Below, piece by piece: positions 1 to 8,575 of a stretch of 64,000 nucleotides of DNA. The stretch spans positions 21,204 through 85,203 of the forward strand of contig NZ_KB899111.1 of assembly GCF_000378045.1 (NCBI RefSeq), in the 5' to 3' direction. The DNA comes from Marinobacterium rhizophilum DSM 18822. Lineage in GTDB: Bacteria > Pseudomonadota > Gammaproteobacteria > Pseudomonadales > Balneatricaceae. Each line of letters starts with the position of its first letter. Position 1 is the stretch's first letter. The notes beneath the pieces are model-generated. The model ran no database searches and was not told the DNA's origin. It worked only from the letters and a program-made list of their open reading frames with translations. A program made the position numbers and the translations under genes.

Positions 1-1
1 A

Positions 2-85
2 AATATGCAGGTGGACGCGTCGTTTGGAGTGTTTGCGGCGCAGGGCAGTGCACCGGTTGCTGTGGCTGTTAGATTGCGACGGTGA
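2..85 (+). other. Possible C-terminal tail of an upstream gene
   Basis: The frame is open from the left edge of the window to a TGA at 83-85, giving 27 codons rich in Ala and Val and ending in VAVRLRR. The other two forward frames here are Cys/Arg-rich and less protein-like. It could be the last residues of a plus-strand gene starting outside the window. No family can be named from so short a piece, and it may not be coding. Confidence 0.25.
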
Positions 86-145
86 ATGCTGGCGGGGCTG
101 TATGGAGAGGCGCTCGCTTAATCGGACGAGGCGGAGGAATCGCGT

Positions 146-458
146 ATGTCATCGGGTAACCTGATGCTAGGGCGCAGTGTTACGGGCAAGGAAGTTGAAC
201 TGCCGCTGATGATGGCGAATCGTCATGGTCTGATCGCGGGCGCAACGGGAACGGGCAAGGCAGTCACCTTGCAGGCGCTGGCGGAGCGTTTTTCCCGCAA
301 CGGGTGCCGGTTTTCATGGCCGACATAAAGGGGGGGCTGTCGGGTCTGGCGGCATGTTTGGCGTGCTGGCGAGAAGCGCCATGCGTGCAATTGACACCCA
401 GCTTGGGCGTCAGATAGTGCGAGGCCTGCTGGGCTCCATTATGGGTGGACGCCGGTAA
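146..458 (+). pseudogene. Decayed DUF853 / HerA-like ATPase pseudogene
   Basis: The remnant starts with an ATG nine bases after a good ribosome site (GGAGG at 133-137). Its first 50 codons read like the start of DUF853 family helicases, with [16 protein letters not shown]. The P-loop is damaged: GATGTGKA replaces the usual GATGTGKT. At about 302-304 one base is missing from a G run. The next frame restores [17 protein letters not shown], the family's Walker B neighbourhood. Then a jump to the third frame gives a C-terminal end, LGRQIVRGLLGSIMGGRR, stop at 456-458. The family is about 480-500 residues, so some 400 central codons are deleted. What is seen is a point mutation, a frameshift and a large deletion; loss of function is inferred. 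Confidence 0.8.
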
Positions 459-599
459 CACAGAGCCGGGTTTTTCTGTCTGTTTTTTCAGGATCCAGGC
501 CCTGTCGGTTCCCAAGCCGTGATTGCTAAAGCTGATCTGGCTAGGTAAAGTGCCGGCACTTTTTTGATTGACGAACAGATGGCAGGGGCTGGGGCCGGT

Positions 600-1703
600 A
601 TGACTCCGTTAGGACGCTACAAGCAAGATCTCGAGCGTGACGACTTTTCCTATGATCCGGCGCAGGAACTGGCAGTAAAGCATTTGCAGCGCCTGTTTGA
701 TGAGCTGGTTGCCGCGCCGCCGCCCAAGCCTGGACTGATGCAGCGTCTGGCCACTGGCTGGAAGAAGGCTCCGAAGGAGCCGCTGCGCGGACTCTATTTC
801 TGGGGTGGGGTCGGGCGGGGCAAGACCTACCTGATGGACACCTTTTACGACAGTCTGCCGTTCGAGCAGAAAACCCGCACTCATTTCCATCGTTTCATGC
901 AGCGTGTGCACCAGGACCTGAAGACACTGGGTGGAGAAAAGAACCCGCTGGTGGAATTGGCGCGGCGCTATGCCGAAGAAACCCGCATTATCTGCTTCGA
1001 CGAGTTTTTTGTCTCGGACATCGCTGACGCCATGATTCTGGGCAGTCTGCTGGAACAGTTGTTCGCCAATGGCGTGGCGCTGGTGGCGACGTCCAATATA
1101 GTGCCGGATGGTCTCTATAAGGATGGCTTGCAGCGTGCGCGCTTTATGCCGGCCATCGCGTTGCTGAACAAGTATACGGAAGTGGTGAACGTGGATGGTG
1201 GCATTGATTACCGCCTGAGGGCGTTGGAGCAAGCGGAGCTGTACCACTGTCCACTGGATGGCAAGGCTGATGAAAGCCTTAATGCCAGTTTCGAGTCGCT
1301 GGCGCCAGATCTGCTGGAAGTGGTGGAGGGCGAGGTGCTGGAGGTGAATGGTCGAGGCATTCGCTCGCGTCGTTGCTGTGAGGATGTGGTCTGGTTCGAC
1401 TTTGCCGATCTGTGTCAGGGGCCGCGCTCGCAGAATGACTATATTGAGCTGGCCAAGGTTTATCATGCGGTGCTGGTATCGAATGTCCCCCAGCTGGGAC
1501 GCAGCAATGATGATGCGGCGCGCCGTTTTATCAACATGGTCGACGAGTTCTATGACAGCGGCGTGAAGTTGATTTTGTCGGCGGCGGCACCGATCCATGA
1601 GATCTACACCGAGGGCCGCCTGGAGTTCGAAATTCAGCGTACCCAGAGCCGATTGCTCGAGATGCAGTCCCATGAGTACCTGGCGCGGGCGCACCGGGCC
1701 TGA
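600..1703 (+). CDS. zapE: Cell division protein ZapE (AFG1-like P-loop ATPase)
   Basis: ZapE is an ATPase that associates with the Z-ring and modulates FtsZ bundling during late constriction; it belongs to the AFG1/LACE1 family. The product from ATG 600 is 367 residues, the usual family length. A Walker A motif GGVGRGKT lies at about residues 69-76 and a Walker B stretch RIICFDEFFVSD at about 129-140. I chose ATG 600 (MTPLGRYKQDLERDDF) because homologues begin this way; the frame is open upstream to a TTG at 564 and an ATG at 579, but that extension (GAGAG-rich) looks non-coding. It stands alone after the DUF853 remnant and before rplM, a common neighbourhood in Pseudomonas relatives. Confidence 0.93.
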   Translation: MTPLGRYKQDLERDDFSYDPAQELAVKHLQRLFDELVAAPPPKPGLMQRLATGWKKAPKEPLRGLYFWGGVGRGKTYLMDTFYDSLPFEQKTRTHFHRFMQRVHQDLKTLGGEKNPLVELARRYAEETRIICFDEFFVSDIADAMILGSLLEQLFANGVALVATSNIVPDGLYKDGLQRARFMPAIALLNKYTEVVNVDGGIDYRLRALEQAELYHCPLDGKADESLNASFESLAPDLLEVVEGEVLEVNGRGIRSRRCCEDVVWFDFADLCQGPRSQNDYIELAKVYHAVLVSNVPQLGRSNDDAARRFINMVDEFYDSGVKLILSAAAPIHEIYTEGRLEFEIQRTQSRLLEMQSHEYLARAHRA

Positions 1704-1744
1704 AAAAATGTGTGCTGTGCGGAGCAAAAGCTGTGTTTTTGCGC

Positions 1745-1773
1745 TCGCATTCGCAGTGTGAGTTGTCTATAAT
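1745..1773 (+). promoter_or_regulatory. Candidate sigma-70 promoter of rplM-rpsI
   Basis: A perfect -10 hexamer TATAAT lies at 1768-1773. The hexamer 17 bp upstream (TCGCAT, 1745-1750) is a weak -35. It is 134 bp ahead of the rplM start, which leaves a leader long enough for the L13 autoregulation known in E. coli; no specific leader structure was recognised. Confidence 0.5.
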
Positions 1774-1907
1774 GCGCGCCACCCATTTCTATGGGTTGTT
1801 ACTGTTGTGCTTGGGATGCTCCCAAATACAACCAAGAATTATAAGTCAGCTCGGTAGCGCATTCGAAATGTGTAGCGAGAGCTGAGTTAAATGAAGGCAA
1901 TATACAA

Positions 1908-2336
1908 ATGAAAACTTTTGTTGCTAAACCAGCCGAAGTAAAACGCGACTGGTACGTTGTTGACGCCGAGGGTAAAACCCTGGGTCGTCTGGCTACTGAA
2001 ATTGCACGTCGCCTGCGCGGCAAGCATAAGCCGGAATTTACTCCGCACGTTGATACCGGTGATTACATCGTTGTCGTCAACGCTGAAAAGATCGGCGTGA
2101 CCGGTAATAAGCGTAAAGACAAAATGTACTACCGTCACACCGGTTATCCGGGCGGTCTGCGTGAAGCTTCTTTCCAGAAAATGATCGATTCTCACCCGGA
2201 GCGGGTTCTTGAGATCGCGGTCAAGGGTATGCTGCCCAAGGGTCCGCTGGGTCGTGCCATGCACAGCAAGCTGAAAGTTTACGCTGGCACCGAACATCCG
2301 CACCAGGCTCAGCAGCCCAAAGAACTGAACATTTAA
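1908..2336 (+). CDS. rplM: 50S ribosomal protein L13
   Basis: L13 is an early-assembling protein of the large ribosomal subunit that binds 23S rRNA. The 142-residue product has the standard length and familiar signatures: [20 protein letters not shown] at the N-terminus, [17 protein letters not shown] near residues 25-42 and [12 protein letters not shown] in the centre. It is followed 14 bp later by rpsI, the universal L13-S9 operon. In E. coli L13 represses its own operon through the mRNA leader, and a leader of about 130 nt is present here. Confidence 0.98.
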   Translation: MKTFVAKPAEVKRDWYVVDAEGKTLGRLATEIARRLRGKHKPEFTPHVDTGDYIVVVNAEKIGVTGNKRKDKMYYRHTGYPGGLREASFQKMIDSHPERVLEIAVKGMLPKGPLGRAMHSKLKVYAGTEHPHQAQQPKELNI

Positions 2337-2350
2337 GGGGAAGGCAGACT

Positions 2351-2743
2351 ATGTCCACTACTCAGTATTACGGTACCGGCCGTCGTAAAACCTCTACTGC
2401 TCGCGTCTTCCTGCGTCCGGGTACAGGTGTTATTACTATCAACGATCGTACTATCGAAGAATACTTCGGTCGCGAAACTGCGCGCATGATCGTTAAGCAG
2501 CCGCTGGAACTGACCGGTTCTGTCGAAAAATTCGACGTTTTTGTTACTGTCGCCGGTGGCGGTGGTTTCGGTCAGGCTGGCGCCATTCGTCACGGTATCA
2601 CCCGTGCACTGATGGTTTATGATGAGACTCTGCGTCCTGAGCTGCGTAGCGCTGGCTTCGTAACCCGCGACTCGCGTATGGTTGAGCGTAAGAAAGTCGG
2701 TCTGCGCAAAGCACGTAAGCGTCCTCAGTTCTCCAAGCGTTAA
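2351..2743 (+). CDS. rpsI: 30S ribosomal protein S9
   Basis: S9 lies on the head of the small subunit, and its C-terminal tail reaches the P-site tRNA. The 130-residue protein begins [20 protein letters not shown] and ends in the basic tail [17 protein letters not shown] typical of the family. [15 protein letters not shown] in the middle is the conserved S9 signature. It is cotranscribed with rplM and closed by a strong terminator 38 bp downstream. Confidence 0.98.
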   Translation: MSTTQYYGTGRRKTSTARVFLRPGTGVITINDRTIEEYFGRETARMIVKQPLELTGSVEKFDVFVTVAGGGGFGQAGAIRHGITRALMVYDETLRPELRSAGFVTRDSRMVERKKVGLRKARKRPQFSKR

Positions 2744-2781
2744 TTCGCTTTCGGCTTCGGTCGAAGACTGGTGGCAAAAAA

Positions 2782-2815
2782 AACGCTCAAACCTTCGGGT
2801 TTGGGCGTTTTTTTG
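2782..2815 (+). terminator. Rho-independent terminator after rpsI
   Basis: A 12-bp stem (2782-2793 with 2798-2809, one G-U pair) closes a TTCG tetraloop, and a run of seven T follows. This is a textbook intrinsic terminator and separates the rplM operon from the bc1 operon. Confidence 0.93.
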
Positions 2816-3005
2816 TTTGGGTCTAAGTCAAAAGTCGCAGAGATTACAGGGTTTTAGCCTGCCAATGTTCTTGTAAGCGAAGGGTAATTTCATTACCATT
2901 TGGGCCATTTTAAAAATCCGTTATTTGATGGTTTTTAGTTGAGCAATCGAGTTATTTACGTTCAAGCGGGGCGTTAAATAGCAGGTTGAACGAGGGAGAG
3001 AGTTA

Positions 3006-3602
3006 ATGAGTAATGACGGCGTGAACAAGGGGCGGCGTCGACTGCTGGTCGGTGCGACCTCTGCGGTCGGGGCAGTCGGCGCAGCGGGCGTTGCTGTTCC
3101 GTTCGTGGCTTCCTGGATGCCCAGCGCCAAGGCGCGGTCGGCGGGTGCTCCGGTACGGGCGGATGTCAGCAAGCTCGAAGCGGGCCAGCAGATGGTCGTG
3201 AAGTGGCGCGGCAAGCCGGTGTGGATCGTTAAGCGCAGCGAGGAAGCATTGAGCAACCTGGCCGGGTTGACGGATCAGCTGTCGGATCCTGATTCTGCGA
3301 GTCCGCAGCAGCCGGAGTATATCTCGCACGATGCGAATCGTTCACTGCGCCCCGATATTTCCGTGCTTGTTGGTATCTGTACTCATCTTGGATGCTCTCC
3401 GACCTATCGTCCGGAAGTCGCGCCCGAAGATCTCGGACCTGAGTGGGTCGGTGGCTACTACTGTCCTTGCCACGGCTCGCGTTTTGACCTCTCCGGTCGC
3501 GTGCTCAAGGGCTCTCCTGCGCCGCAGAATCTTGTCATTCCTCCCCACATGTACGAAAGCGATAACGTTATCGTCGTCGGCGTAGATCAGGAGACTGCAT
3601 AA
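3006..3602 (+). CDS. petA: Ubiquinol-cytochrome c reductase Rieske iron-sulfur subunit
   Basis: This is the Rieske protein of cytochrome bc1, which accepts the first electron from ubiquinol and passes it to cytochrome c1. It has 198 residues. The N-terminus carries [10 protein letters not shown] followed by a hydrophobic segment (about residues 19-37), a Tat-like membrane anchor as in other bacterial Rieske proteins. The cluster-binding motifs are complete: C125-T-H127-L-G-C130 and C153-P-C155-H156-G-S. The SD is GAGGGAGAG just before ATG 3006. Its TAA overlaps the petB ATG by one base, so translation is probably coupled. The 190 bp between the rpsI terminator and this gene should hold the operon promoter, but none is clear enough to call. 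Confidence 0.97.
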   Translation: MSNDGVNKGRRRLLVGATSAVGAVGAAGVAVPFVASWMPSAKARSAGAPVRADVSKLEAGQQMVVKWRGKPVWIVKRSEEALSNLAGLTDQLSDPDSASPQQPEYISHDANRSLRPDISVLVGICTHLGCSPTYRPEVAPEDLGPEWVGGYYCPCHGSRFDLSGRVLKGSPAPQNLVIPPHMYESDNVIVVGVDQETA

Positions 3603-4852
3603 TGGCTAATCCGAACAAGAGCAAGGCCGAAAGCGGTTTGATGCGCTGGATCGACGATCGTTTCCCGGCGACGCAGATGTGGGAAGACCATCTTTCCAAG
3701 TACTATGCGCCGAAAAACTTCAACTTCTGGTACTTCTTTGGTTCCCTGGCGATGCTGGTTCTGGTTAACCAGATCCTCACCGGCATCTGGCTGACCATGA
3801 GCTACAACCCATCAGCGGAAGGCGCCTTCGCCTCTGTCGAATACATCATGCGTGACGTCGAGTACGGCTGGCTGCTGCGCTACATGCACTCTACCGGTGC
3901 ATCGGCCTTCTTCGTGGTGGTCTACCTGCACATGTTCCGTGGCATGATGTACGGTTCCTACCGCAAGCCGCGTGAGCTGGTGTGGCTGTTTGGCATGACC
4001 ATCTATCTGGCGCTGATGGCGGAAGCCTTCATGGGCTACCTGCTGCCCTGGGGGCAGATGTCGTACTGGGGTGCCCAGGTTATCGTCTCCCTGTTCTCGG
4101 CGGTGCCGTTCATTGGTGAAGATCTGTCGCTGTGGATTCGTGGTGACTATCTGATTTCTGGCATTACCCTGACCCGTTTCTTCTCGCTGCACGTCATCGC
4201 ACTGCCCATCGTGCTGCTGGCGCTGGTTGTGCTGCACATCATTGCATTGCATGAGGTGGGCTCCAACAACCCCGATGGTATCGAGATCAAGGCCAACAAG
4301 GATGAAAATGGCGTGCCGCTCGATGGCATTCCGTTCCACCCGTACTACACCGTCAAGGACATTGTCGGCGTGGTGGTATTCCTGTTTGTGTTCTGTACCG
4401 TGATCTTCTTCTTCCCTGAAGGTGGCGGCTACTTTATCGAGGCGCCGAACTTTGAGCCGGCCAACCCGCTGAAGACGCCTGAGCACATTGCGCCGGTTTG
4501 GTATTTCACCCCGTTCTACGCCATGCTGCGTGCCATTCCGCCTATTGCCGGCTCCCAGTTCCCGGGCGTTGTCGTCATGGGTGGTGCCATTGCCATTCTG
4601 TTCGTGCTGCCCTGGCTGGATCGTAGTCCGGTCAAGTCCATACGCTACAAGGGAATGCTCAGCAAGATCGCGCTGGCGGTTTTCGCGGTTAGCTTCGTGA
4701 TTCTGGGTTACCTGGGTGTGGTTGCGTCCAATCCGACCCGTACGGTGGTGGCCCAGATCTGTACTGCGCTGTATTTCGCGTATTTCTTTCTGATGCCGAT
4801 CTACACCAGGATGGAGAGCACTAAACCGGTTCCGGAAAGGGTTACAGGCTAA
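3602..4852 (+). CDS. petB: Cytochrome b of the bc1 complex
   Basis: Cytochrome b is the membrane core of the complex, holding hemes bL and bH and the Qo and Qi quinone sites. The 416 residues contain eight or so transmembrane segments. Heme-ligand histidines sit in RYMHSTGASAFF and YLHMFRG in the first half and in FFSLHVIALP and VVLHIIALHE in the second. GYLLPWGQMSYWGAQV is the helix C/cd1 signature. The Qo loop reads PVWYFTPFYAMLRAIP, the PVWY variant of PEWY common in proteobacteria. It overlaps petA and petC by one base each, so the three are one operon. Confidence 0.97.
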   Translation: MANPNKSKAESGLMRWIDDRFPATQMWEDHLSKYYAPKNFNFWYFFGSLAMLVLVNQILTGIWLTMSYNPSAEGAFASVEYIMRDVEYGWLLRYMHSTGASAFFVVVYLHMFRGMMYGSYRKPRELVWLFGMTIYLALMAEAFMGYLLPWGQMSYWGAQVIVSLFSAVPFIGEDLSLWIRGDYLISGITLTRFFSLHVIALPIVLLALVVLHIIALHEVGSNNPDGIEIKANKDENGVPLDGIPFHPYYTVKDIVGVVVFLFVFCTVIFFFPEGGGYFIEAPNFEPANPLKTPEHIAPVWYFTPFYAMLRAIPPIAGSQFPGVVVMGGAIAILFVLPWLDRSPVKSIRYKGMLSKIALAVFAVSFVILGYLGVVASNPTRTVVAQICTALYFAYFFLMPIYTRMESTKPVPERVTG

Positions 4853-5616
4853 TGAAAAAGTATCTGATTGCATTGATGATGGTTCTGTTGCCGGTGTCGG
4901 TTCAGGCCGCGGTCGGCGGTGTGCATCTCGATTCTATCGAGGTGGATCTCGAGAATAACGCCTCTTTGCAGCGCGGCATGGCGACATTCGTGAACCGCTG
5001 CATGGGCTGTCACTCGGCTGATTATCAGCGCTTCGAACGCGCAGCCAACGATCTGGAGATCCCTAACGAGCTGGTGGAAGAATACCTGCTGTTCGGTGGT
5101 CAAAAGATTGGCGAGCAGATGAAGATCGCCATGGACAAGGGGGATGCTGCCAACTGGTTTGGTAATCCCCCGCCGGATCTGTCTCTGGAAGCGCGTCTGC
5201 GCGGCCCTGACTGGATCTATACTTATCTGCGTACCTTCTACAAGGATGAGTCGCGTCCCTGGGGCGTGAACAACGTGGTGTTCAAGGATGTCGGCATGCC
5301 TAACGTACTGCAGGATCTGCAGGGCTTGCAGGTCAATCACTGCACGCCGGAAGAGTTTGCACATGCGGCGTCCGGCGAGATTGATCCGCTGACCAACACC
5401 CGCATGTCCAGCTGCCTGACAGTTGCAGAGGCGGGCAGTCAGACAGTCGAGGAGTTCGACCGGACGGTATATGACCTGACGAACTTCCTCACTTACATGG
5501 GTGAGCCGTACCGTCTTGACTCCGAGCGCATGGGTACCAAGGTGCTTATCTTCCTGTTCGTTTTCTTCCTGTTCGCATTTGCGTTGAAGAAAGAGTACTG
5601 GAAAGACGTACACTAA
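4852..5616 (+). CDS. petC: Cytochrome c1
   Basis: Cytochrome c1 carries electrons from the Rieske cluster to periplasmic cytochrome c. The 254-residue precursor has a signal peptide (about residues 1-19, ending VQA), one CxxCH heme site C50-M-G-C53-H54, and a C-terminal membrane anchor (VLIFLFVFFLFAFAL) followed by a charged KKEYWKDVH tail facing the cytoplasm. The single-heme, C-terminally anchored form is the ordinary bacterial c1. It is the last gene of petABC; a terminator follows within 30 bp. Confidence 0.96.
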   Translation: MKKYLIALMMVLLPVSVQAAVGGVHLDSIEVDLENNASLQRGMATFVNRCMGCHSADYQRFERAANDLEIPNELVEEYLLFGGQKIGEQMKIAMDKGDAANWFGNPPPDLSLEARLRGPDWIYTYLRTFYKDESRPWGVNNVVFKDVGMPNVLQDLQGLQVNHCTPEEFAHAASGEIDPLTNTRMSSCLTVAEAGSQTVEEFDRTVYDLTNFLTYMGEPYRLDSERMGTKVLIFLFVFFLFAFALKKEYWKDVH

Positions 5617-5643
5617 GACTCTTGTGTTCGTGTAATGATCGTA

Positions 5644-5675
5644 TGCGGCCTGATGGATCGGGCCGCATTTATGTT
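5644..5675 (+). terminator. Rho-independent terminator after petC
   Basis: TGCGGCC (5644-5650) pairs with GGCCGCA (5661-5667) across a 10-nt loop and is followed by a T-rich tract (TTTATGTTTTT). It ends the bc1 operon just before sspA. Confidence 0.8.
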
Positions 5676-5704
5676 TTTAAATGAAGACTGACGGGGACTA
5701 TCCG

Positions 5705-6337
5705 ATGGGAGTAGTGGCTAAGCGTTCTTCCATGACCTTCTTTTCCAATGGCGCTGACCATTACAGCCACCGCGTGCGTATCGTGCTGGCGGAAAAAGGG
5801 GTCGCAGTCGATATCGTCGACTGCACCGAAAATGACTTGCCCGAGGATCTGTCGTCACTGAATCCCTACAACAGCCTGCCGACCCTGCTGGATCGGGATC
5901 TGGTGTTGTATGAGCCGAATGTGATGATGGAATATCTCGATGAGCGTTTTCCACATCCGCCGCTGTTACCGGTTTACCCGGTCGCGCGTGCAGAAAGTCG
6001 TCTGTACATGTACCGCATTCAGCATGACTGGTGCGGCCTGGCGGACACTATTCTGGCAGGCAAGGCTGATGCAGCCGAGATTGAGCGTTGCCGCAAGGAA
6101 TTGCGCGACGGCCTGGTGGCCATTTCTCCGATCTTCGGAGAAAAGGACTTCTTCATGAGTGAAGAGTTCTCGCTGGTGGACTGCTGCCTGGCGCCGATTT
6201 TGTGGCGTTTGCCTGCGATGGGTATTGAGCTGCCAGAAGCGCAGTGCAAGATGCTGTTGCGTTACATGAAGCGTATTTTTGAGCGCGAAGCTTTCCAGGA
6301 AAGCCTGTCGGAAGCTGAGCGCGAGATGCGCGACTGA
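5705..6337 (+). CDS. sspA: Stringent starvation protein A (GST-fold RNA polymerase-associated protein)
   Basis: SspA binds RNA polymerase and redirects transcription in stationary phase and stress; in pathogens it also affects virulence genes. The product from ATG 5705 has 210 residues, with an N-terminal thioredoxin-like GST domain ([22 protein letters not shown] region, then [19 protein letters not shown]) and a helical C-terminal half. I preferred ATG 5705 ([10 protein letters not shown]) to ATG 5681 because homologues start close to this point and a GGGGA site lies a suitable distance upstream. sspB follows, as in most gammaproteobacteria, but 207 bp away with a possible terminator between them. 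Confidence 0.94.
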   Translation: MGVVAKRSSMTFFSNGADHYSHRVRIVLAEKGVAVDIVDCTENDLPEDLSSLNPYNSLPTLLDRDLVLYEPNVMMEYLDERFPHPPLLPVYPVARAESRLYMYRIQHDWCGLADTILAGKADAAEIERCRKELRDGLVAISPIFGEKDFFMSEEFSLVDCCLAPILWRLPAMGIELPEAQCKMLLRYMKRIFEREAFQESLSEAEREMRD

Positions 6338-6382
6338 GCCCAGGCTTTTTGTTGCGTCGGGGCTGAGTCAAGGGATTGAAGC

Positions 6383-6412
6383 AAGGGATGGAGGTGACTC
6401 TGTCCCTTTTTT
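6383..6412 (+). terminator. Possible terminator between sspA and sspB
   Basis: AAGGGA (6383-6388) can pair with TCCCTT (6403-6408), followed by TTTT. The stem is only six pairs and the loop is large, so it is weak; it could attenuate rather than end transcription into sspB. Confidence 0.4.
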
Positions 6413-6544
6413 ATCGCCTGTGTTCCGGGGGTTGGTCGATTTACGTGCGGCTGGTCTTTATGGTGTAAAGTCCCATCATGTTAAACATTATGAATATCCG
6501 CTGTCGTAACAGGGAAGTGCGGTGGCGTCTGCGGAGAGCGAGCA

Positions 6545-6988
6545 ATGAATCCAAGTCGTCCCTATATCGCGCGAGGCCTGTATGAATGGATCCTCGATAA
6601 TGACTGTACGCCGCATCTGGTGGTCGATGCGGATGCGCCCGATGTCGTGGTGCCGCGCCAGTTCGTACAGGACGGTCAGATTGTGCTGAACGTGCTGCCC
6701 TCTGCCGTGCGCGACTTTCTGATGGGTGACAGCGAAATTTCGTTCAGTGCCCGTTTTGGTGGTGTGCCGATGCAGGTGCGGGTGCCCTATGCTGCGCTGG
6801 TCGCGATCTTTGCCAAGGAGAATGCCATGGGAATGGGGTTTGGCATGGAGCCCGGTGCGGATTATTACGAGCGTCTGCAGCCGGTACAGGCGGGTGAGTC
6901 GGCGGGTCAGGAGGTTGCTGAAGGGATTGAAAAAACGCCGGTGCCGCAAAAGCCCAAGGGGCGCGCGAGTCTTAAGGTGGTGAAGTAA
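6545..6988 (+). CDS. sspB: ClpXP protease specificity-enhancing factor SspB
   Basis: SspB delivers ssrA-tagged, stalled nascent chains to ClpXP. The 147-residue protein has the substrate-binding domain at the N-terminus (MNPSRPYIARGLYEWILDN, then IVLNVLPSAVRDFLMGDSEI) and a flexible tail ending in KGRASLKVVK, which matches the short ClpX-binding module of the family. The start is set by ATG 6545 after GAGAGCGAGCA. It sits in the usual sspA-sspB order. Confidence 0.95.
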   Translation: MNPSRPYIARGLYEWILDNDCTPHLVVDADAPDVVVPRQFVQDGQIVLNVLPSAVRDFLMGDSEISFSARFGGVPMQVRVPYAALVAIFAKENAMGMGFGMEPGADYYERLQPVQAGESAGQEVAEGIEKTPVPQKPKGRASLKVVK

Positions 6989-6998
6989 TAACGCTACG

Positions 6999-7027
6999 TG
7001 ACGGGCGGTGCCATGCACCACCCGTCA
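6999..7027. terminator. Bidirectional hairpin between sspB and dolP
   Basis: A 12-bp stem (6999-7010 with 7016-7027, one mismatch) with a CCATG loop sits exactly between the converging ends of sspB and dolP. There is no long T run on either side, so terminator strength is uncertain. Confidence 0.5.
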
Positions 7028-7034
7028 GATTTCA

Positions 7035-7604
7035 TCAGATGTATTCAAACGCCTTGACGATCTTCTGTACGCCAGTGATCGTGCGTACAACGCGTACCGC
7101 AAGATCCGCTTCCTTCTGGCTTACCAGACCCATCAGATAGACAGTGCTGTTTTCCGTCACGACCTTGATGCGGCCGCCGTTGATGTTGCGCTCGGCCAGT
7201 AGCTGCAGCTTGACGCGGCTGGTCAGGTAAACGTCGTTACTGCGAACGATGGATGACGTCGGTCCGGCAATTTCCAATTCATTGTGTACCTTGCGCACTT
7301 CGCGTATCTGGCTGGTGATGCGCTCAGCTTCTTCTTTCGTGGCGGTGTTGGGTACCTGGCCGGTAAGCAAGACCAGGCCGTTGTAGCTGGTGGCGCCGAC
7401 ATGGGAGTTGCGCAGTGCGACGGAACCCTTATTCAGGTTGACGAGGGTTTTGGTTTCGATGACCTCATCTTCCAGGTAGTTGCCCAGCGTGCGGCTCCCC
7501 CTGTCTTCCTGGATAGGCTCTTCCCGAGTCGCGCTAATGAGGGAAGAGCAGCCGGACAGGATGACCAGGCTGCCGAGGCTTGCGGCAATTAACAGTTTTT
7601 TCAT
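7035..7604 (-). CDS. dolP: Outer membrane lipoprotein DolP (YraP), dual BON domain
   Basis: DolP is an outer-membrane lipoprotein with two BON domains; in E. coli it supports outer-membrane integrity and localises to the division site. From ATG 7604 the product has 189 residues. The signal peptide is MKKLLIAASLGSLVILSGC with the lipobox LSGC at Cys19. The BON repeats fall in the two following halves (ALRNSHVGATSYNGLVLLTG and RVKLQLLAERNINGGRIKVV). The frame is open 14 codons further upstream, but that part overlaps diaA and lacks a signal. Five bases separate it from the diaA stop. The cluster dolP-diaA-yraN-lpoA matches E. coli yraP-diaA-yraN-lpoA. Confidence 0.93.
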   Translation of the reverse strand: MKKLLIAASLGSLVILSGCSSLISATREEPIQEDRGSRTLGNYLEDEVIETKTLVNLNKGSVALRNSHVGATSYNGLVLLTGQVPNTATKEEAERITSQIREVRKVHNELEIAGPTSSIVRSNDVYLTSRVKLQLLAERNINGGRIKVVTENSTVYLMGLVSQKEADLAVRVVRTITGVQKIVKAFEYI

Positions 7605-7609
7605 CAATT

Positions 7610-8197
7610 TCAGGCTCCAAACAGTTGGTAGTCGATGAGATCGCACAGGCAGTGAAGTACCAGCAGGTGAGCGTCGTGTATCAGTACGTCGTCATCGGAC
7701 GGAACGCAGATTTCGATCTCATCGGGGCGTAAAAGTGCCGTGGTATTTCCGCCATCATATCCTGTCAGTGCAATGACGCTCATCTCCCGGTCGTGGGCCG
7801 CCTGGATCGCCTGCACCAGGTTATTGGCGCGGCCGTGGGTCGATATGACCAGCAGAACATCACCGGGCTGTCCGAGGGCGCGAATCTGCTTGGAATAGAT
7901 GTCGCTGAAGCTGCTGTCTTCGCTGATGGCGGTCAGGGTGGCGCTGTCGGCGGACAGTGCAAGCGCGGGCAGGCCGGGGCGCTCATGGCGGTAGCGGTTC
8001 AGCAGTAGCGCGCTGAAGTGCTGCGCCAGTGCGGCAGAGCCGCCATTGCCCACGCACAGGATCTTGTTTTCATTTATCAGGCAATGCAGCAGTTGTTCGC
8101 CGGCGTGGGCGATCATGGGGGTGTAATGTTCGATGGTATGGGCATTGATATCCATCGAACTGTGAAACTGGCTGACAATGCGGTCTTCGAGTTCCAT
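7610..8197 (-). CDS. diaA: DnaA initiator-associating protein DiaA / SIS-domain isomerase-like
   Basis: DiaA is a tetrameric SIS-fold protein that binds DnaA and promotes orderly assembly on oriC. It resembles the phosphoheptose isomerase GmhA, so automatic annotation often calls it GmhA. The 195 residues contain the SIS phosphosugar-binding motif CVGNGGSAALAQHFSALLLN at about 48-67 and LVISTHGRANNLVQAIQAA further on. Its position between yraN and dolP, the conserved yra cluster, favours DiaA over a heptose enzyme. The call on function is from context and family; the fold call is firm. Confidence 0.88.
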   Translation of the reverse strand: MELEDRIVSQFHSSMDINAHTIEHYTPMIAHAGEQLLHCLINENKILCVGNGGSAALAQHFSALLLNRYRHERPGLPALALSADSATLTAISEDSSFSDIYSKQIRALGQPGDVLLVISTHGRANNLVQAIQAAHDREMSVIALTGYDGGNTTALLRPDEIEICVPSDDDVLIHDAHLLVLHCLCDLIDYQLFGA

Positions 8198-8215
8198 TCA
8201 GCGGTGGTTCCGATC

Positions 8216-8575
8216 TCAGGGCCTGAAGGCGTCTTTATACCATAGCGGGGTTGCCGTCGGTGAATCTGATTCGAGTGCGATCACATCAAAGCGACAGGGC
8301 TGGGTGGCCCGCTGGGGGTATTTGCTCAGGTAGTGGTTGGCGGTAAGGATGATTTTTTGCTGCTTGCGGCCGTCGACCGAAGCAGCGGCGTTGGCCAGGC
8401 TGGTGCGGGCACGCTTGCGCACCTCGACAAAAACCAGGCAGTCGGCGTGCTGCATGATGAGGTCTATTTCACCCAGGCGGCAGTGATAGTTGCGCGTCAG
8501 CAGTACCAGGCCTTGCTGTTCGAGCCAATGCAGGGCCAGGTCTTCGGCGAGCTGTCCGCTGGCGCGTCGATCCAT
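8216..8575 (-). CDS. yraN: YraN family protein (UPF0102, putative endonuclease-like)
   Basis: The protein has 119 residues. It carries GQLAEDLALHWLEQQGLVLLTRN followed by GEIDLIMQ and VFVEVRKRA, the D-(E/V)xK arrangement of a PD-(D/E)xK nuclease-like fold typical of UPF0102 proteins. The biological role is unknown. Its ATG lies at the very end of lpoA: the start codon shares bases with the lpoA stop, which implies coupled translation. diaA begins 18 bp downstream. Confidence 0.9.
   Translation of the reverse strand: MDRRASGQLAEDLALHWLEQQGLVLLTRNYHCRLGEIDLIMQHADCLVFVEVRKRARTSLANAAASVDGRKQQKIILTANHYLSKYPQRATQPCRFDVIALESDSPTATPLWYKDAFRP

Noticed and set aside
609..1727. 372-codon open frame antisense to zapE
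   Set aside because: zapE has clear Walker motifs and family identity on the plus strand; the antisense product is His/Arg/Gln-rich shadow.
3812..4873. 353-codon open frame antisense to petB
   Set aside because: petB is unambiguous; the reverse frame is low complexity with many His, Gln and Asn.
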